Shown here piece after piece: positions 23,901 through 35,500 of a stretch of DNA of 64,000 nt. A program made the position numbers and the translations under genes. This DNA is from Cryptomeria japonica. Taxonomy: Eukaryota > Streptophyta > Pinopsida > Cupressales > Cupressaceae. Each line of letters begins with the position of its first letter. Within the stretch, counting starts at the first letter, position 1. Under the pieces are notes generated by a model. It ran no database searches. It was not told the origin of the DNA and worked only from the letters and a program-made list of their open reading frames with translations. The stretch covers positions 141,455,872 through 141,519,871 of the forward strand of contig NC_081413.1 of the NCBI RefSeq assembly GCF_030272615.1, written 5' to 3'.

Positions 23901-24800
23901 ACTGGTGGGGGGTGTGGAAGCACCCCTATGTTCACGCAGATTCTTTGGTGGAGTTTTGGAGCAGTTTGGGTAGGCCTCCTATTTTTTCCTCTTTTCTCTA
24001 GACTATCTGGCACATTGGGCCCATTTTGATACTTTGGCAGATCTGGCTAGAGAGGAATAAGAGGATTTTTAGGGAAGTTAGACTGTTAGTTCAATAAGTG
24101 TTGAATAGAATCATTGGCATGATCCAGGAGACGATGGAAGCTAAATGTGAAGCGAATTTTCCTCTAAATAGAGGAGAGGCTGATATTATGAGTAACTTGG
24201 GTTTGCAGAAGATGTCTCCTATCTCAGCTTATGTTAGGAGAGGTAGACGCGCTAATAAAAAGGTTCAAAGGGTGGGGAAGATGGTGGCCTCCTTAGGATG
24301 ATTCCATTAAAATTAACACCGATGGCTCCTCTTGGGGTAATTCGGTTCCTACTGGGATTGGGGGTGTTGGTAGGGATTGTATGGGGGTTGTGGTATTCTT
24401 CTTTTTAGTTCATAAAGGGCAACAGTCTAATAACTGTATGGAGGGACTTGTAATTCTCTATGCCCTGGAGCGTGCATATGAGCTGGGGTGTCATAAGGTT
24501 ATCTGTGAATCGGATTCACCAATTGTGGCTAATCTATTGATTGAGTAGAAGGTGAGTGGGATTAATTAGCAGTTGACAGGGATTGTGCACCAGATTTTGC
24601 AAATTAGTGCTATGATGGAGAGGGTGTCTTTCATCCACATTCCTCGTGAATGGAATAGAGCTACGGTTTTTTTGGCTAAGTGGGCTTCGGAACATGGTGA
24701 TGCTTGGAAAGTTGAGGGTTGGGAGCATCTTTCCCCTGATTACTGTCAGGACTTGCATCAGATCTTTGCTAGGGATATGGATAGTTATGAAGCTGGATGA
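20999..24800 (+). pseudogene. LINE 'b' ORF2 C-terminal half: reverse transcriptase, zinc-binding and RNase H domains
   Basis: After the LTR insertion ORF2 continues with the end of the endonuclease (to 21,406), a linker and then the polymerase. Motifs: GKAP followed by a stop (near 21,908), ALIPKCDG, GFISEEQSGFVEG, LFIKMDMAKAYDRVS with the first catalytic Asp (22,277-22,316), GLRQGNPLSPYLFIL, and QFVDDMAL with the catalytic Asp pair (about 22,596-22,619). LTYLGIPIS follows. The zinc-binding domain is around 23,640-24,060. RNase H includes INTDGSSWG (about 24,311) and VICESDSP, and ends PREWNRATVFLAKWAS. At least eight in-frame stops or frame breaks occur, so it is dead. Confidence 0.85.
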
Positions 24801-25006
24801 TTTCTGGTTGGGTTTGTTGTTCTCTTCTGGAGCCTTGTGGCTCTGACTTTCTTGTGTAATGCTGGGTTTTGATTATTAATAAAGTTTTTACCCCTTTATT
24901 AAAAAATATAAGCTTAAATCATTATATTTTTTTAAAAAATGTATGATTTTAGCAAAAATCAGGATGTACCAAAAAGTGGGAACCAACATTGTGAGTTCAC
25001 CCAGGT

Positions 25007-25929
25007 AGATCACCTTCTATTGAAAAGTGAATTTTCTTATGCTTGTTGGAGGATGGTACAAGGAAATTTGGAGTGACACGGTCCTCTTCCTAGGACACTA
25101 AAATATGTTTTTTTTGTGCTATCCGTAAAAGGGTAAAAAATCTGTTTTTTCTTCTATGTGGAAAATTAGTCCATCTGTGATAGTGTGGGAAATTTGGAAA
25201 GAGGGTAACCGAATAATTTTTCAGGATAAAGGGGAATCAATAGAGAGGATTATGACCAACATTGACACATCAATTGAAGAAGTGGCAGGAGCTGCAACAT
25301 CCCAGTTAAGTGTGAAGAATGTTGTATTATTAAAGGAGGATTCATGTCTTCAGAGTTGTTGGCCAAAAATAAAATTAAGGGTCATTCATGGGCCTACACG
25401 GGATGATCTGTCATATTACAATTCTCATGAGCAATTAATTGATGAATGGACTCCATCAGAGGAAGGGTGGATTAAGGAAAACTTTTATGGGGTGTCCAAG
25501 GGTAATTCAGGTGAGTTTGGTGTAGGGGTAGTGTTTCAAGACAGGAAGGGTAACATTGTTGTGTTGGGTGCCAAACGATTGGAAAGGGGCACAAATAATT
25601 TAGTTGAGGTGCAAGAAGCATCTTTAGCAATTGAGTGGGGATTGAAACTCCACTTTAAGAATTTACATCTGGAAGGCGATTCATTGATTATTATCAATAC
25701 AATCATTAAGGGGGGAATGCAAGCCCGGATGTTAAACATGTTTGTTCAGAAAATAACTCATGACATGAAGTGTTTTACTGATTTCAAGATCTCCCATGTG
25801 CGAAGAGAAGGTAATAAAGAAGCGAATGTATTATCTAAATGGGCTAGTCTATTTAAGCAAGTACACAAATATCAATTGGAAGATATTCATAATCTCTTGA
25901 AAAATTTGGAGGATCTAAGTAGTAGTTGA
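25007..25929 (+). mobile_element. LINE 'a', 3' fragment: end of zinc-binding domain and RNase H
   Basis: The frame resumes as DHLLLKSEFSYA at 25,007 and soon meets stops. A clean 257-codon stretch (25,156-25,929) then holds a linker and a C-terminal RNase H-like domain: GEFGVGVVFQDRKGN, NNLVEVQEASLAIEWGL (Glu), HLEGDSLIIINTI (Asp) and SHVRREGNKEANVLSKWA. The final conserved Asp in the usual GNKEAD is Asn here, and the first Asp is replaced in KENFYGVSKG, so the RNase H is probably inactive. The family is that of LINE 'b', but the sequence is divergent from it. Confidence 0.75.
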
Positions 25930-26829
25930 AGGACATGGAAATTGGCACGATTTTGAGGTGCAATTAATGATGGATCATGTGGACAGGTTGAAAAGAAATA
26001 TTCTGACAGAGCATTTATGGAAATGTAGTGTTGAAACAAGTTTTTGGCAGCGATGAAGGCTGGTTATCACTGGGTTGATAGAATGCATATCAACTTGGTA
26101 TAAGGATTTTGTGGGGGAGAATTTTATTATTACGCCACAACGGTTTTATAGTTCTCATTTGCAAAAGAGTTGGGTCTTCAGATTTGGAGGTGGTGACACT
26201 ATAGAATTATGATTATGGAAGGGAATTTCACTCTTAAAATAGAGAAGAAACTTGTGCCTTTTATGGGGAAGGCGTTGAATAGACATATACAAGGATTATT
26301 CCTTTACAAAGATGAGAGGTTGTTGGAGGCGGTGAAATTATTGTTGAGTGAGGATATCGTGCATATCAGCCATCAATATCGAACCAATATGGAAATATAA
26401 TCGCTAATTGTTGCACGGGGGTAAGAATTCGAAGATATAGTTGACAAGATTCAGTGAGTATTGAAGGAGCTAATTGCATAGGAGTATCTAGGTGACTTGT
26501 AGTCCGTTCTTGAATGGGTTGTCCTAGGGGTTTCCATTGATATATTTGAAGGCATGGTGGAGCCTGGGAATCTCATACCCTTCATGCGTTGGCCAGATGA
26601 TGAATTAAAAGAAAGATGCAGAGCAATGACATGGCATGGATGGGAAGCATTCAAGACCTTTGCATGGCTTATGTGGGTGGAGGAAGCTCTTGATACAGTG
26701 CATGAGTTGGCAAGGGTGGAGATGGCTCCTAAATTACAACCCTAGACATGTACAAAGGAGGCGATGCAAATACTGGCCAGGTTCAATGAGGAGAATCTGC
26801 ATGCTAGTTAGTGGTTTAGTTCTTACTTT
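25930..26829 (+). other. Unidentified open pieces downstream of LINE 'a'
   Basis: Two small plus-strand open pieces (26,209-26,400, and 26,554-26,745 with RWPDDELKERCRAMTWHGW) lie after the RNase H end. They may be LINE 3' sequence or a fragment of a captured gene. I do not recognise a domain. No A-tail or duplication marks the 3' end of LINE 'a' here. Confidence 0.25.
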
Positions 26830-27950
26830 CTAGTCAGTTTTGTTGGGGTCTAAGAGGTGATAGGGATTATCTTTTCTTGCTCTGTTAAATGCAGGGAAAA
26901 ATTTAAGAACTACCCCCCCGCCTTGGACAAGGTGTAAAAACCTAGTGAAAGTTGTATAATTCCCGAGGAAAATTTTAATTTTACGAGCGAATTTTTGCGG
27001 TTTACAGAGAAAAATAATAATCTCCATTGGCGAATTGTAATGTTTTTAAAACCCAAAAAATATTTGCATGGGCGAATTGTAATGTTTTAAAAACCAGAAA
27101 AATATTTGCATTGGCGATTTCAACCTATTTTCAAACCATTAAAATAAAATATTGGCGATTTCAAGCTATTTTCAAACCATAAAAATAAAAATATTGGCGA
27201 TTTCAAGATATTAACTTTAAGTCATTAAAAAACGTGGCACATAGTCGTCATCTCTCTGCCTAGAAGGCTGGCCATTAGGGCATCTTGCGACCTAGCGACA
27301 AGCCCTTATGACTCTCTCTATCTCCAACTCACAAGCGAAAAATGCTAAGCCTTTGTAACCTCGAGATCTAGCGACTGAGGGAAACTGAATTGCCACTTGC
27401 CAATTCTTGACCACAAAATGTTAAGTCCTCGTCACCACAGCGACTTGGAGATAGTGGTAAATTTAACCCTTGTCGTGTACTCGCCAACATAAAACTGTTT
27501 ATCTCTTAACCGCTAGCACTTCACTCGCAAGCTCGTGGCTTGATCAGGTCTTCAAACATTTAACTTCACAAGTTGCTGATAACCATTAAACCTAACCACA
27601 AACTGTTTAGTCGCTAGCTCGTGACCTAAAAATGCTAACATTAAACAAACATGAGAGCTAGTGACAACTGTATGAAATGAGTTACTCGCTAACTCTCGCG
27701 GCTATAATGTATGACATCAGACCAACTCGAGACCTCGCGACCAAAGCAATTTCACTAGAAATCTCCAGCTTGGTAACGTAAAACGCTAACACCCAAAAAG
27801 CTAGAGACCTCGTGATGTAAACCCAAATCAACTTGTCACCAGCTCGCGGCTTGATCATGTCTTCAAACATTTTACCTCACGAGCTGGCGCTAACCATAAA
27901 ACTCAACCACAAACTATCTGGTCGCTAGCTTGCAACCTAAATTTTTTAAG
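26830..27950. repeat. GCGA-rich repetitive block, left copy
   Basis: There are short tandem repeats of about 47 bases carrying TTGGCGATTTCAAGCTATT or GGCGAATTGTAATG (27,020-27,215). A block with many CTCGCGACC, GCTCGTGACC and GCTAGCGAC words follows. It contains an internal duplication (27,535-27,620 and 27,843-27,930, both with GGCTTGATCA and GTCTTCAAACATTT). The stretch 27,690-27,812 recurs in the same orientation at 35,375-35,497. No gene is present. It may be part of an LTR or an untranslated repeat belonging to the element that holds the gene at 29,890-33,345. Confidence 0.55.
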
Positions 27951-29889
27951 GCTTGAATGCCGACTCATTCCTGAGGGACTAGTTTGAAGGTTTCTCCTGA
28001 GTCGAGGTTGATTAGACAAGTGAGGATGATGGTTTTAGAGGCATAAAAGGATTGGATAGCTTCTGAGTTAGAGATGGGAGATCATGGATTTCTCTGAGAA
28101 ATAAGAGCTCAGGTTCCTTTTGTCAAGGATTCTGAAGTAGAATTTGTCCAATCAAGGAGGAATAAAATCAGAACAAAATCGTTCATAATAGATTAGCCTT
28201 AGCAGGATGCAGTGGATTTGATAGGCATGATGATGACTTCTAGAGTCTACAGTCATGTTGAAAAATACCAAAATGATGATTTTTCATGTGAATGAGCATC
28301 ACCAAATGAAGTGTGAAAATGTTATAAATACAATGGAGTGGTGACTTAATTGGTAGAAGAGAAAAGAAACCTTTTTCATTTTTTGAGAGTGGTTTTCTCC
28401 TCAGAAAGGAAGATGATGTTTGAGCAGGATCGTGCATGGAGTTGTTGTGTGCTCCATGATACCGGATGGGTGTTATTTTATTTTCTTCTATGTGAGTTTG
28501 TTTATTGTCAAAGGGGTTGTGAAAGTGAGAAGGATTACCAGAGGGGGTGTGAAAGCCTTTTCTTGTCAAGAAAGGCCAAGCATGGCACATCCTCTGCTTC
28601 TACTATGCCATAGGATGGCAAGGGGTTTGAAGAAGGAGCCCGTAGAGGAGTGAAAGAAGGATTTATTTGGGTGGGGAGTGGCAACTAGTTATCTTTGTGA
28701 CGACATGGAAGCTACAACCCCTCCCCAACATATTACATTTACTCTAAAGCTCTTGTTTCCACTTTCCCTAATCGTGGGCATGAAGGCTTGAGCTCCTCTT
28801 TCCATTGTCTATGTTCCTAGGCATGAAGGCTTCCTCCTCTATTTGGAAATGATCTGTTGGACAGAAAGTAACATCTCACATTCCATCCGAAGGCATCAGG
28901 ATGATAATGGCATGGCTCAAGCAGTTTTGCAAGTTGTATAGTCATTGGGGTTCCTTTTCTGGTTCCAGTGGTGATTCTAGACTCTAGGCGAAGGGAGCAA
29001 GTTGTATAATGTATAGTCATTTATAGAGAAAATGAAAAGCATTTAGTGTCAAGCTTTGCATAGGTTCTTGAAGGAGTTATATATAAATTTATTTTGTGTA
29101 TAATTCTATCTCTTTCAAATGATCAGAATCATGAGATTTAACTTTTTTCATTTGTTGCATTGTTATGGTCTATGTAATTTTTCATTTAATGCTTCCTAAT
29201 CCTATTATGCCCAGGAATGCAAAATTTTTGTTAGTCTGGAATCATATTAAGGATTCAACTCATTGTAATTGGTGGGCGGGTTATAGACATAGTCATAGAA
29301 CACCTCCCTATATATTACATAAACATCCATAGCATATAAAATCATAAGAGTATTAAGAATGAAAGTATTAAACACCACAACAGATAGGAATACAACATAA
29401 TTAGTAAAACATCAAGACAACAGACAAGTGCCTTATCCTAGGGCATAGAGTCACTTACAATTCAAAGACAACCTGATAATAAACTTCAATAAGATTCATT
29501 TGCAGATAAATAGGAATGAAATTATGAATAATGCCATTACATACACAACCCAGATTCATATGTAAACTGAAAAACCCTTGACCATTCAATTCACAGTGAA
29601 AACATAAATTCAACACAAAGACAATTATGTGAAGATCTCAAACTGCAAATGATATTGATATTATATTCATAATGATATCAGAAAGTAAATTCACAATGCG
29701 ATTCAACTATGCACTTATCAAATTCTTGAACAGTTGAGTTATTATAACTATATAAGAGTTTTCAAGTTCAACATCAATAAAAGTGGCCAACTAGCCATCC
29801 CTCTCTACCGATCAAAAATAAAAAGTGGCCATCCCTCTCAAATTATTCTTGGAATCCTTTTATAAGATGAGGAATCAACAATCTTAGGA
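27951..29889. other. Gene-free stretch
   Basis: This is mixed-composition sequence with only short unsupported frames on both strands (the longest, about 116 codons near 28,240-28,590, has no recognisable motif). The last 600 bases may be the 3' flank of the minus-strand gene that ends at 29,890. Nothing else was identified. Confidence 0.4.
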
Positions 29890-32800
29890 TTACTGTGAGG
29901 AATCTTGGGTAGCAACCTCAACCTGAGATTTCTTCTTTGGCTTTAGCATGGCTTGCCACCTGTCCACCACTTTGTCTGTTGGCCAACTGAATGCCTTTAC
30001 CTCTTCCAACTTTGCCACTGAATCTATCCATTTGGCATCTGTAACTGCCTTGGACTCAACAATAAACTTTGCATGGTCAACCTCAACCTTGAACAGTGAA
30101 TCAAGCATACCGTTAAGGAAATCAGCATCAACATGTTCATTTACATGCTTGATTATTTCTTCTTGCTCCAGAATCAAATCAAATTCACTGGTCCAATCAA
30201 AAACTAATTTCAAATCTCCATTACTACCATAAATTGAAGGCACCAATTTACTATAACCTTCCCCAAATGTCTGCAATTTTTCATTTATAAGCACATCCTT
30301 TCCTGTGAAAAATGCATAAGTTTCATTCATTACCTCCACCATGTCTTTAGTGTCACTGATCTTGGGAGGGAACTCGTCACTATACATCATTGCAGTATCT
30401 ATCTTATCCATTAATTTTCTTCTTCCTGACCAAACATTGAACAAAGGTCCAAGAAAAGCGACAGCCTCAGAGGATGTTTTACTTGCCTCTTTCAAAGAAA
30501 TGTGCAAATCATGCACTACAATCAATTTTCCTTTCAATACATTAATCCCGTATTTTAGAATTCCTGACACAACAAAGATGGCCTTGACATTTTGTTCCTT
30601 TTCAAGCTTTTCAATTTTTCCTATGTATTCCTCCATTTTTGCTATCACATCAACTGGTATTTCTTGTACTTGTTCTATAATCTGTATTGGAGGGGGCTCA
30701 ATTGCAATTTTTTCTTTCAACTCCACTAACTCTTCCTCTAGAGCGCCCTTCTTCATCAGTGTCTCTTCATATTTTTTAGACAATGCAATCAATTGGGTAT
30801 ATGTTTCTGTGTATCTTCTTGACAAATCCTCTATTTTTGATAAATTCATGAAAGAAACTTGAGTAAAAAATGAGGCAATCTTCGTGTCAGTTGTGTTCTG
30901 CAAGTTCCAGATCATTTTGTCAGCTTTCTTTTCTACTTGGATATTTAGAAGGTGGGGCTTTTGAGTGGAAGGGGCCAAAGACCAAGCAACAAGTGTCTTT
31001 GACTTAGGATTAAATCATGTTCCTCTTATTACATCTCCAATTTCAAATTCAGTTTTTAAACATTGGGTCCTCTTGCTTCCTTATCTGATCAATAATAATG
31101 GACTGGATATCCCAATCAGGCATCATAATCATACCAGTACTCTTAATCAATTATCTTGCCTATTCCACAGATATTTTCTCCCTGTCAGGATCATATTCCT
31201 ATGGTGCCTTGATTATCTCCTGTTTCTTTTCTTCATTTGCTTCCTTTATGATCAGATTTTGTCTTAATTGTTTTTGTTTCAATCTTGTCAAAAAAAATTT
31301 ATATTCATCTGACTTAATAAAGTCATCATCTTTCATGAACTCATTTGACAACATCACACGCTCATCAAAGCCTTGAGAAAGGGCTTCGTTTGTTTGTCTA
31401 TGCTCTTCATTCTACCCTGGTTCTCTGAGATGTGTCCTTATTTGATGAAAGTATTGTCCTTGTTCCATAACAATTTCTCTAGCAGGGCCTCTCCTCATAA
31501 TTGTTTCTTTGCAGCTGGCACTCAGGTAGATTGAACTTCATCCCCACTCTCTACATCATCAGCAGACACACTAAGTGACCTCTTTCCATGTGAAGAATGT
31601 CCATCTTGGGGGTTTTGTTGTTGAGTAGCCACTTCTAGAATTTGAGGCATTTGTTCCATTAGAGTTTCATATAAACTCAACATTTTGTTAATCCTCTCCA
31701 GGTACAGGCTATCAGGGCAAAAACCTGAGAAACTAGGGTCAACAACCTTTAATTCTGCTTCAACTCTCATCAAATTTTTCCATTTTCTTCTCCTTTCTTG
31801 TACTTCATCTTTTCTCAGCAAATCTCTAACCACATCTTCATCATCCAATGGTTCATGGTCCTTTATTGTGGCCCAAGGTGTCATTTTTGGCAATGCAACT
31901 TTAATAAATTGTTCAGGATCATAGAATCTAGACACATCATTAACCAACCTATATTGTTTAAGAAAATTGTTTACTTCATCAAAGGAACTCCTACCAATGG
32001 TAAAATCAGATGCAACCCAAAGCCTAGGAAGAAGAGAACCCTTCCTGTGTTTTTCAAGGTATTCTTTTTCAACTAGGGTCAATTGCCAGATAAACTCCAT
32101 AAAAGCAATCCTAATTGGAACAAATTTTGGTAAAATATGGGGAGGCTAAGGACACCCATAGACTCTGATCACAGTAAAGTTATCAAAAAAATAAAAGTCC
32201 CCCCAGTTATGTGAAATAGACCATTTTGGAACATACTGGTAAGGTCTCAAAACTCTTCTAACATTAATTGACAATCATTCCCTATTTATTCCTAGCATTT
32301 CCATAATTGGCGAAACAATCCAATTTTCAAAGAAAAGGAAAGAAGAATGGGGAGAACTACTGTCCCAAACCTGGGTCCATCTTTGTATTGGCATTAAGAC
32401 ACCCAATTCTTCTTTGAAAAGCTCCAATTCTTTATCCATGAACTCAACATTATATAACAAGATTAAATGCATCAGCAATGAATAATGCTTAAATGTAGGG
32501 CTGGGTGCACCACTTTGAATTTCAACTAGAGAATTATGAATGTGTTCAACCACATAGCCCACATAATCGTAATATTTTTTAACATCTGGGTGTTGAATTT
32601 CCATAGCCATTATCAATAATTCAGCTGACACTGTTGAATCTCCATCAAAACCCAACACTCTGCATAATCCATAGATTGTACAATGCATATAATGATGGAA
32701 AGATGTGATGTCAAATGGTGGTTCAATACTCTCTGGAATTATAACCGGCTTCCTATTCACCCTAGGCATGTATCTGGGCATTGCATGCTTCTTGATAACA

Positions 32801-33345
32801 CATTTGTATTTGTCATAATCCTCTGCAATCCACTCCAAATCTATATCTGTACATGCAGCACCAGTAATCTGGAAAGCTTCAACAAAGCTAGCTCTGTTAA
32901 TTGAAACTAGGGCAGACTGGTTCTTTCTTTTGATCACCCTAGATACTGGGCAATAGCGTTTGGCCAACTCTTTGATCAAATCCACATCAACATACACATT
33001 TGGCACAATTAACTTTGCCATATTTAAATCCCAAAGGTTTGACATCAGGACACCCTTAACCATATTATTCCAAAAATAATGAAACAGAGCAGAACTAGTC
33101 ATATTAAGCGTGGTAGGGTTTATGCATTGGCTCCATAAATCTCTCCATGCCAAATCATTTGTATTCAAAGCAACGGAAGTCCCTGGCATCAAATCTACAA
33201 ATTCTTCTTTGTATTTCTTAACCATCTTTTCCTCAGTGGCACTGGCCTTGGAACCTCCAGGTCCTCCTACTCCGCTTGTCGTGGCCTTGGGCTTGGGCTT
33301 GGGCTTGGGCTTGGGCTTGGAAGCTCCAGTTCCACTCGTCGCCTA
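29890..33345 (-). pseudogene. Decayed long gene of unknown family with coiled-coil C-terminal half (copy 2)
   Basis: The minus-strand frame opens at an ATG (33,345) followed two codons later by TAG. Beyond it are a Lys-Pro repeat encoded by a GGGCTT hexanucleotide run (about 33,288-33,322) and a 316-codon piece from 33,225. That piece has FHYFWNNMVKGVLMSNLW, ALVSINRASFVEAFQI and HYSLLMHLILLYNVEFMD. A stop lies at 32,275, and the frame resumes to 31,522 with DFYFFDNFTVIRVYG and MEFIWQLTLVEKEYLEK. A degenerate joint (31,520-30,980) contains PDWDIQSIIIDQ. A 362-codon helical piece (30,978-29,890) follows. The layout resembles the gene at 4278-7455. The family is unrecognised; the N-terminal part may be remotely related to plant mobile-domain proteins. 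The lesions are few, suggesting more recent inactivation than copy 1. Confidence 0.65.
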
Positions 33346-33479
33346 GCTCATTTTAGCAGCAGGAGAAAAACTTAACCAATTTTATGAAATTTTCCTGCAT
33401 TCAACACTCGGAATTCTCCAACGTTGTTGCAGAGCTCAATTCACTGGATTACCTCGAAGATAGAATGTATTAATGCAAT

Positions 33480-35500
33480 TATACAAAATCTTGGCTCGAT
33501 CATGCAATTTATGGTATTTGGGCACCGTCACTTCTCTCAAGTCTCAAGTCTCATTAATTGCCACACTTGCATGAACTAGCTACTATGGCATTAATTCAAA
33601 TTTCAAACTTCAAAGCTGAAGTACTTGAGCAAAATTTGAATTCATGCCCTTCTATTTGATTGGCGACTGCCATTCAAAACTTTTACAAAACCTGGCAAAC
33701 AAGTCCACATGTTGGCGAGTTAGCGACAATGCTACCAAATCCTCTTAATCGCAAGCTCGCAACCCCTCTTACGAATCCTCAAAGAATCTCATGAGTGAGT
33801 GATAGCCGTTGATCTTCATCAAGCCCTTCAGTCACAACCTCGCAACAACATTTGTAATATTCTTTCTTTACCTGCGAACTGGCGACCACTGCAAATCTAA
33901 CAAAACAACTTATTTCATCGCAAGCTCGCAACTAGAAACTTAACTTGACTTAAACCCTTGTGATCCCACAACAATAAGACACTTAACGGTCATCACATGC
34001 TCGCAACACTTTTTGACTTAAGACTTACAAACCCGCGAGCATGCAATGACCACAAAATTAGACCAAAAATTACCTATCGCCAAATCACAAATTAAAATGC
34101 TAAACAACTTCAAAACTTGCAAGCAAGCGACGAAACCAACTAAGCTGTGATACCAACCACATCGCATGATCGCAAATTAAAATGACTTAACCGCAAACAC
34201 CTCGCGACCTTGTGATAACATAAAATCACACCCAGTCGCAACCTCACAACATAAAATGGTATTTGGGCGCCGTCACTTCTCTCAAGTCTCATTAATTGCC
34301 ATTTGCCACACTTGCATGAACTAGCTAGTGTGGCATTAATGCAATTATACAAATGTCAAAATCTCAGCTCGATCATGCAATTTATGGTATTTGGGCACCA
34401 TCACTTCTCTCAAGTCTAATTAATATTAATTGCCACACTTGCATGAACTAGCTGTAGCTACTATGGCATTTTATTGGCGATTTCCATTCAAAACTTTTAC
34501 AGAACCCGACAAACAAGTCCACATGTCAATCCCCATCTTTAATCGCACACTCGCAACCGGTTATAACAATTTGGAAAGGAACTGGTGAGTTAGCGACAAT
34601 TCTACCAAATCCTCTTCATCGCAAGCGCGCAACCCCTTTTATGAATCCTCAAAGAAGCTCATGACTAAGCGACAACTTTTGATCTTCATCAAGCCCTTCA
34701 GTCGCAACCTTGCAACAACATTTGTAATATTGTTTTTTTACCTGCGAGCTGGCGACCACTGCAAATCTAACAAAATAACTTATTTCATCGCAAACTCGCA
34801 ACTAGAAACTTAACTTGACTTAAACCCTTGCGATCCCATGACAACAAGGCACTTAACCGCCATTGCATGCTTGCAACACTTTTTGACTTAAGACTTACAA
34901 ACTTGCGAGCATGTGATGACCACAAAATCAGACCAAAACTTACCTGTTGCCAGATTGCAACTTAAAATGCTAAACAAATTCAAAACTTGCGAGCAAGTGA
35001 CGAAACCAACTAATCTTCGATACCAACCATATTGCATGATCACAAATTAAAATGACTTAACCACGAACACCTCACAACCTTGCGACAAAATAAAATCACA
35101 CCCAGTCATAGCCTCGCAACATAAAATGGTCAAGTGCAAAACATCTTGCGAGGTAGCGACAACTAAAATCTCCCAGTACTTGCAAGCTCGCAACTTAAAC
35201 TGACTTGATGATAAAGGACCTGCGAGCTAGCGATAACCATAAAATCTCAAAACTTTTTATCTCTTGACCACAGTGACCGAGCGAGTACCAACAAAAATCA
35301 ATGTTTTATGTTAATTTACCATCATAAACAGGCACGAGAAGTGGCACAAAGGCCATTAATGACTTAGTACTTACTCGCTAACTCTCGTGGCTATAATGCA
35401 TGGCATCAAACCAATTCGAGACCTTGCGACCAAAGTAATTTCATTAACAATCTCCAGCTCGCTAACATAAAATGCTAACACTAAAAAAACTAGAGACTTT
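33480..35500. repeat. Duplicated GCGA-rich repetitive block, right copy
   Basis: A unit of about 0.87 kb is present twice. 33,490-34,255 and 34,364-35,125 share CTCGATCATGCAATTTATGG, CACTTCTCTCAAGTCT, GGCGACCACTGCAAATC and many CGCAAGCTCGCAAC words. A third partial copy lies at 34,256-34,350. The 3' part (35,375-35,497) matches 27,690-27,812 in the same orientation. The word use is unusual: repeated CTCGCAAC and GCGAGC over about 2 kb. No gene. It sits just upstream of the minus-strand gene at 29,890-33,345. Confidence 0.7.

Larger units (their letters stand above)
12133..24909 (+). mobile_element. LINE 'b', L1-type non-LTR retrotransposon, near full length, interrupted and decayed
   Basis: This is a plus-strand L1-type element with ORF1 (12,640-13,363), ORF2 endonuclease (13,843-14,325), reverse transcriptase (about 21,840-22,940), zinc-binding domain (about 23,640-24,060) and RNase H (24,300-24,800). 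It ends with TTAATAAAG and an A-rich tail near 24,900 and is bounded by a 17-bp duplication. The 5' end is G-rich, including a run of nine or more G near 12,310. An LTR retroelement at 14,326-20,993 splits ORF2 between the endonuclease and polymerase. Numerous internal stops make it inactive. No Pol III or Pol II promoter was identified. Confidence 0.88.
12116..24926. repeat. 17-bp target-site duplication of LINE 'b'
   Basis: The word AAGCTTAAATCATTATA is present at 12,116-12,132 and repeated exactly at 24,910-24,926. Long duplications of this size are typical of target-primed reverse transcription by L1-type LINEs. The right copy follows the A-rich 3' tail of the LINE, as expected. Confidence 0.9.
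11228..25002. mobile_element. Non-autonomous TIR DNA element (~1 kb without its nested insertion)
   Basis: The ends are inverted repeats of about 33 bases with a few mismatches. The left starts GGGTGAACCCACAATACC and the right, on the complementary strand, starts GGGTGAACTCACAATGTT. Both continue through GGTTCCCACTTTTTG. Subtracting the LINE inserted at 12,133 leaves about 980 bases of AT-rich sequence with no coding capacity, so it is a MITE-like passenger. The 4-bp duplication and GGGT termini resemble those of the element at 37,461-54,932, which suggests the same transposition machinery, although most internal TIR bases differ. The minus-strand open frame at 11,632-11,829 is not supported as a gene. 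Confidence 0.8.
11224..25006. repeat. 4-bp target-site duplication AGGT flanking the TIR element
   Basis: AGGT occurs at 11,224-11,227 and again at 25,003-25,006, directly outside the inverted ends that start GGGTGAAC. Removing the insertion and one AGGT restores an uninterrupted LINE frame across the Cys-motif and DHLLL junction. This independently supports the boundary. Confidence 0.85.

Noticed and set aside
11228-25002. Reading the 13.8-kb TIR element as a giant transposon with LINE cargo
   Set aside because: LINE 'b' has its own 17-bp target duplication inside the element, so the transposon itself is only about 1 kb and was enlarged later.
28240-28653. Open frames on both strands around 28.3-28.6 kb
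   Set aside because: No recognisable domain, no splice support, and overlapping frames on both strands. Left as unassigned gene-free DNA.
30341-32076. Plus-strand open frames (for example 30,341-30,862 and 31,685-32,149)
   Set aside because: They lie opposite the decayed minus-strand gene, whose translation has clear helical and conserved character. They are antisense shadows.
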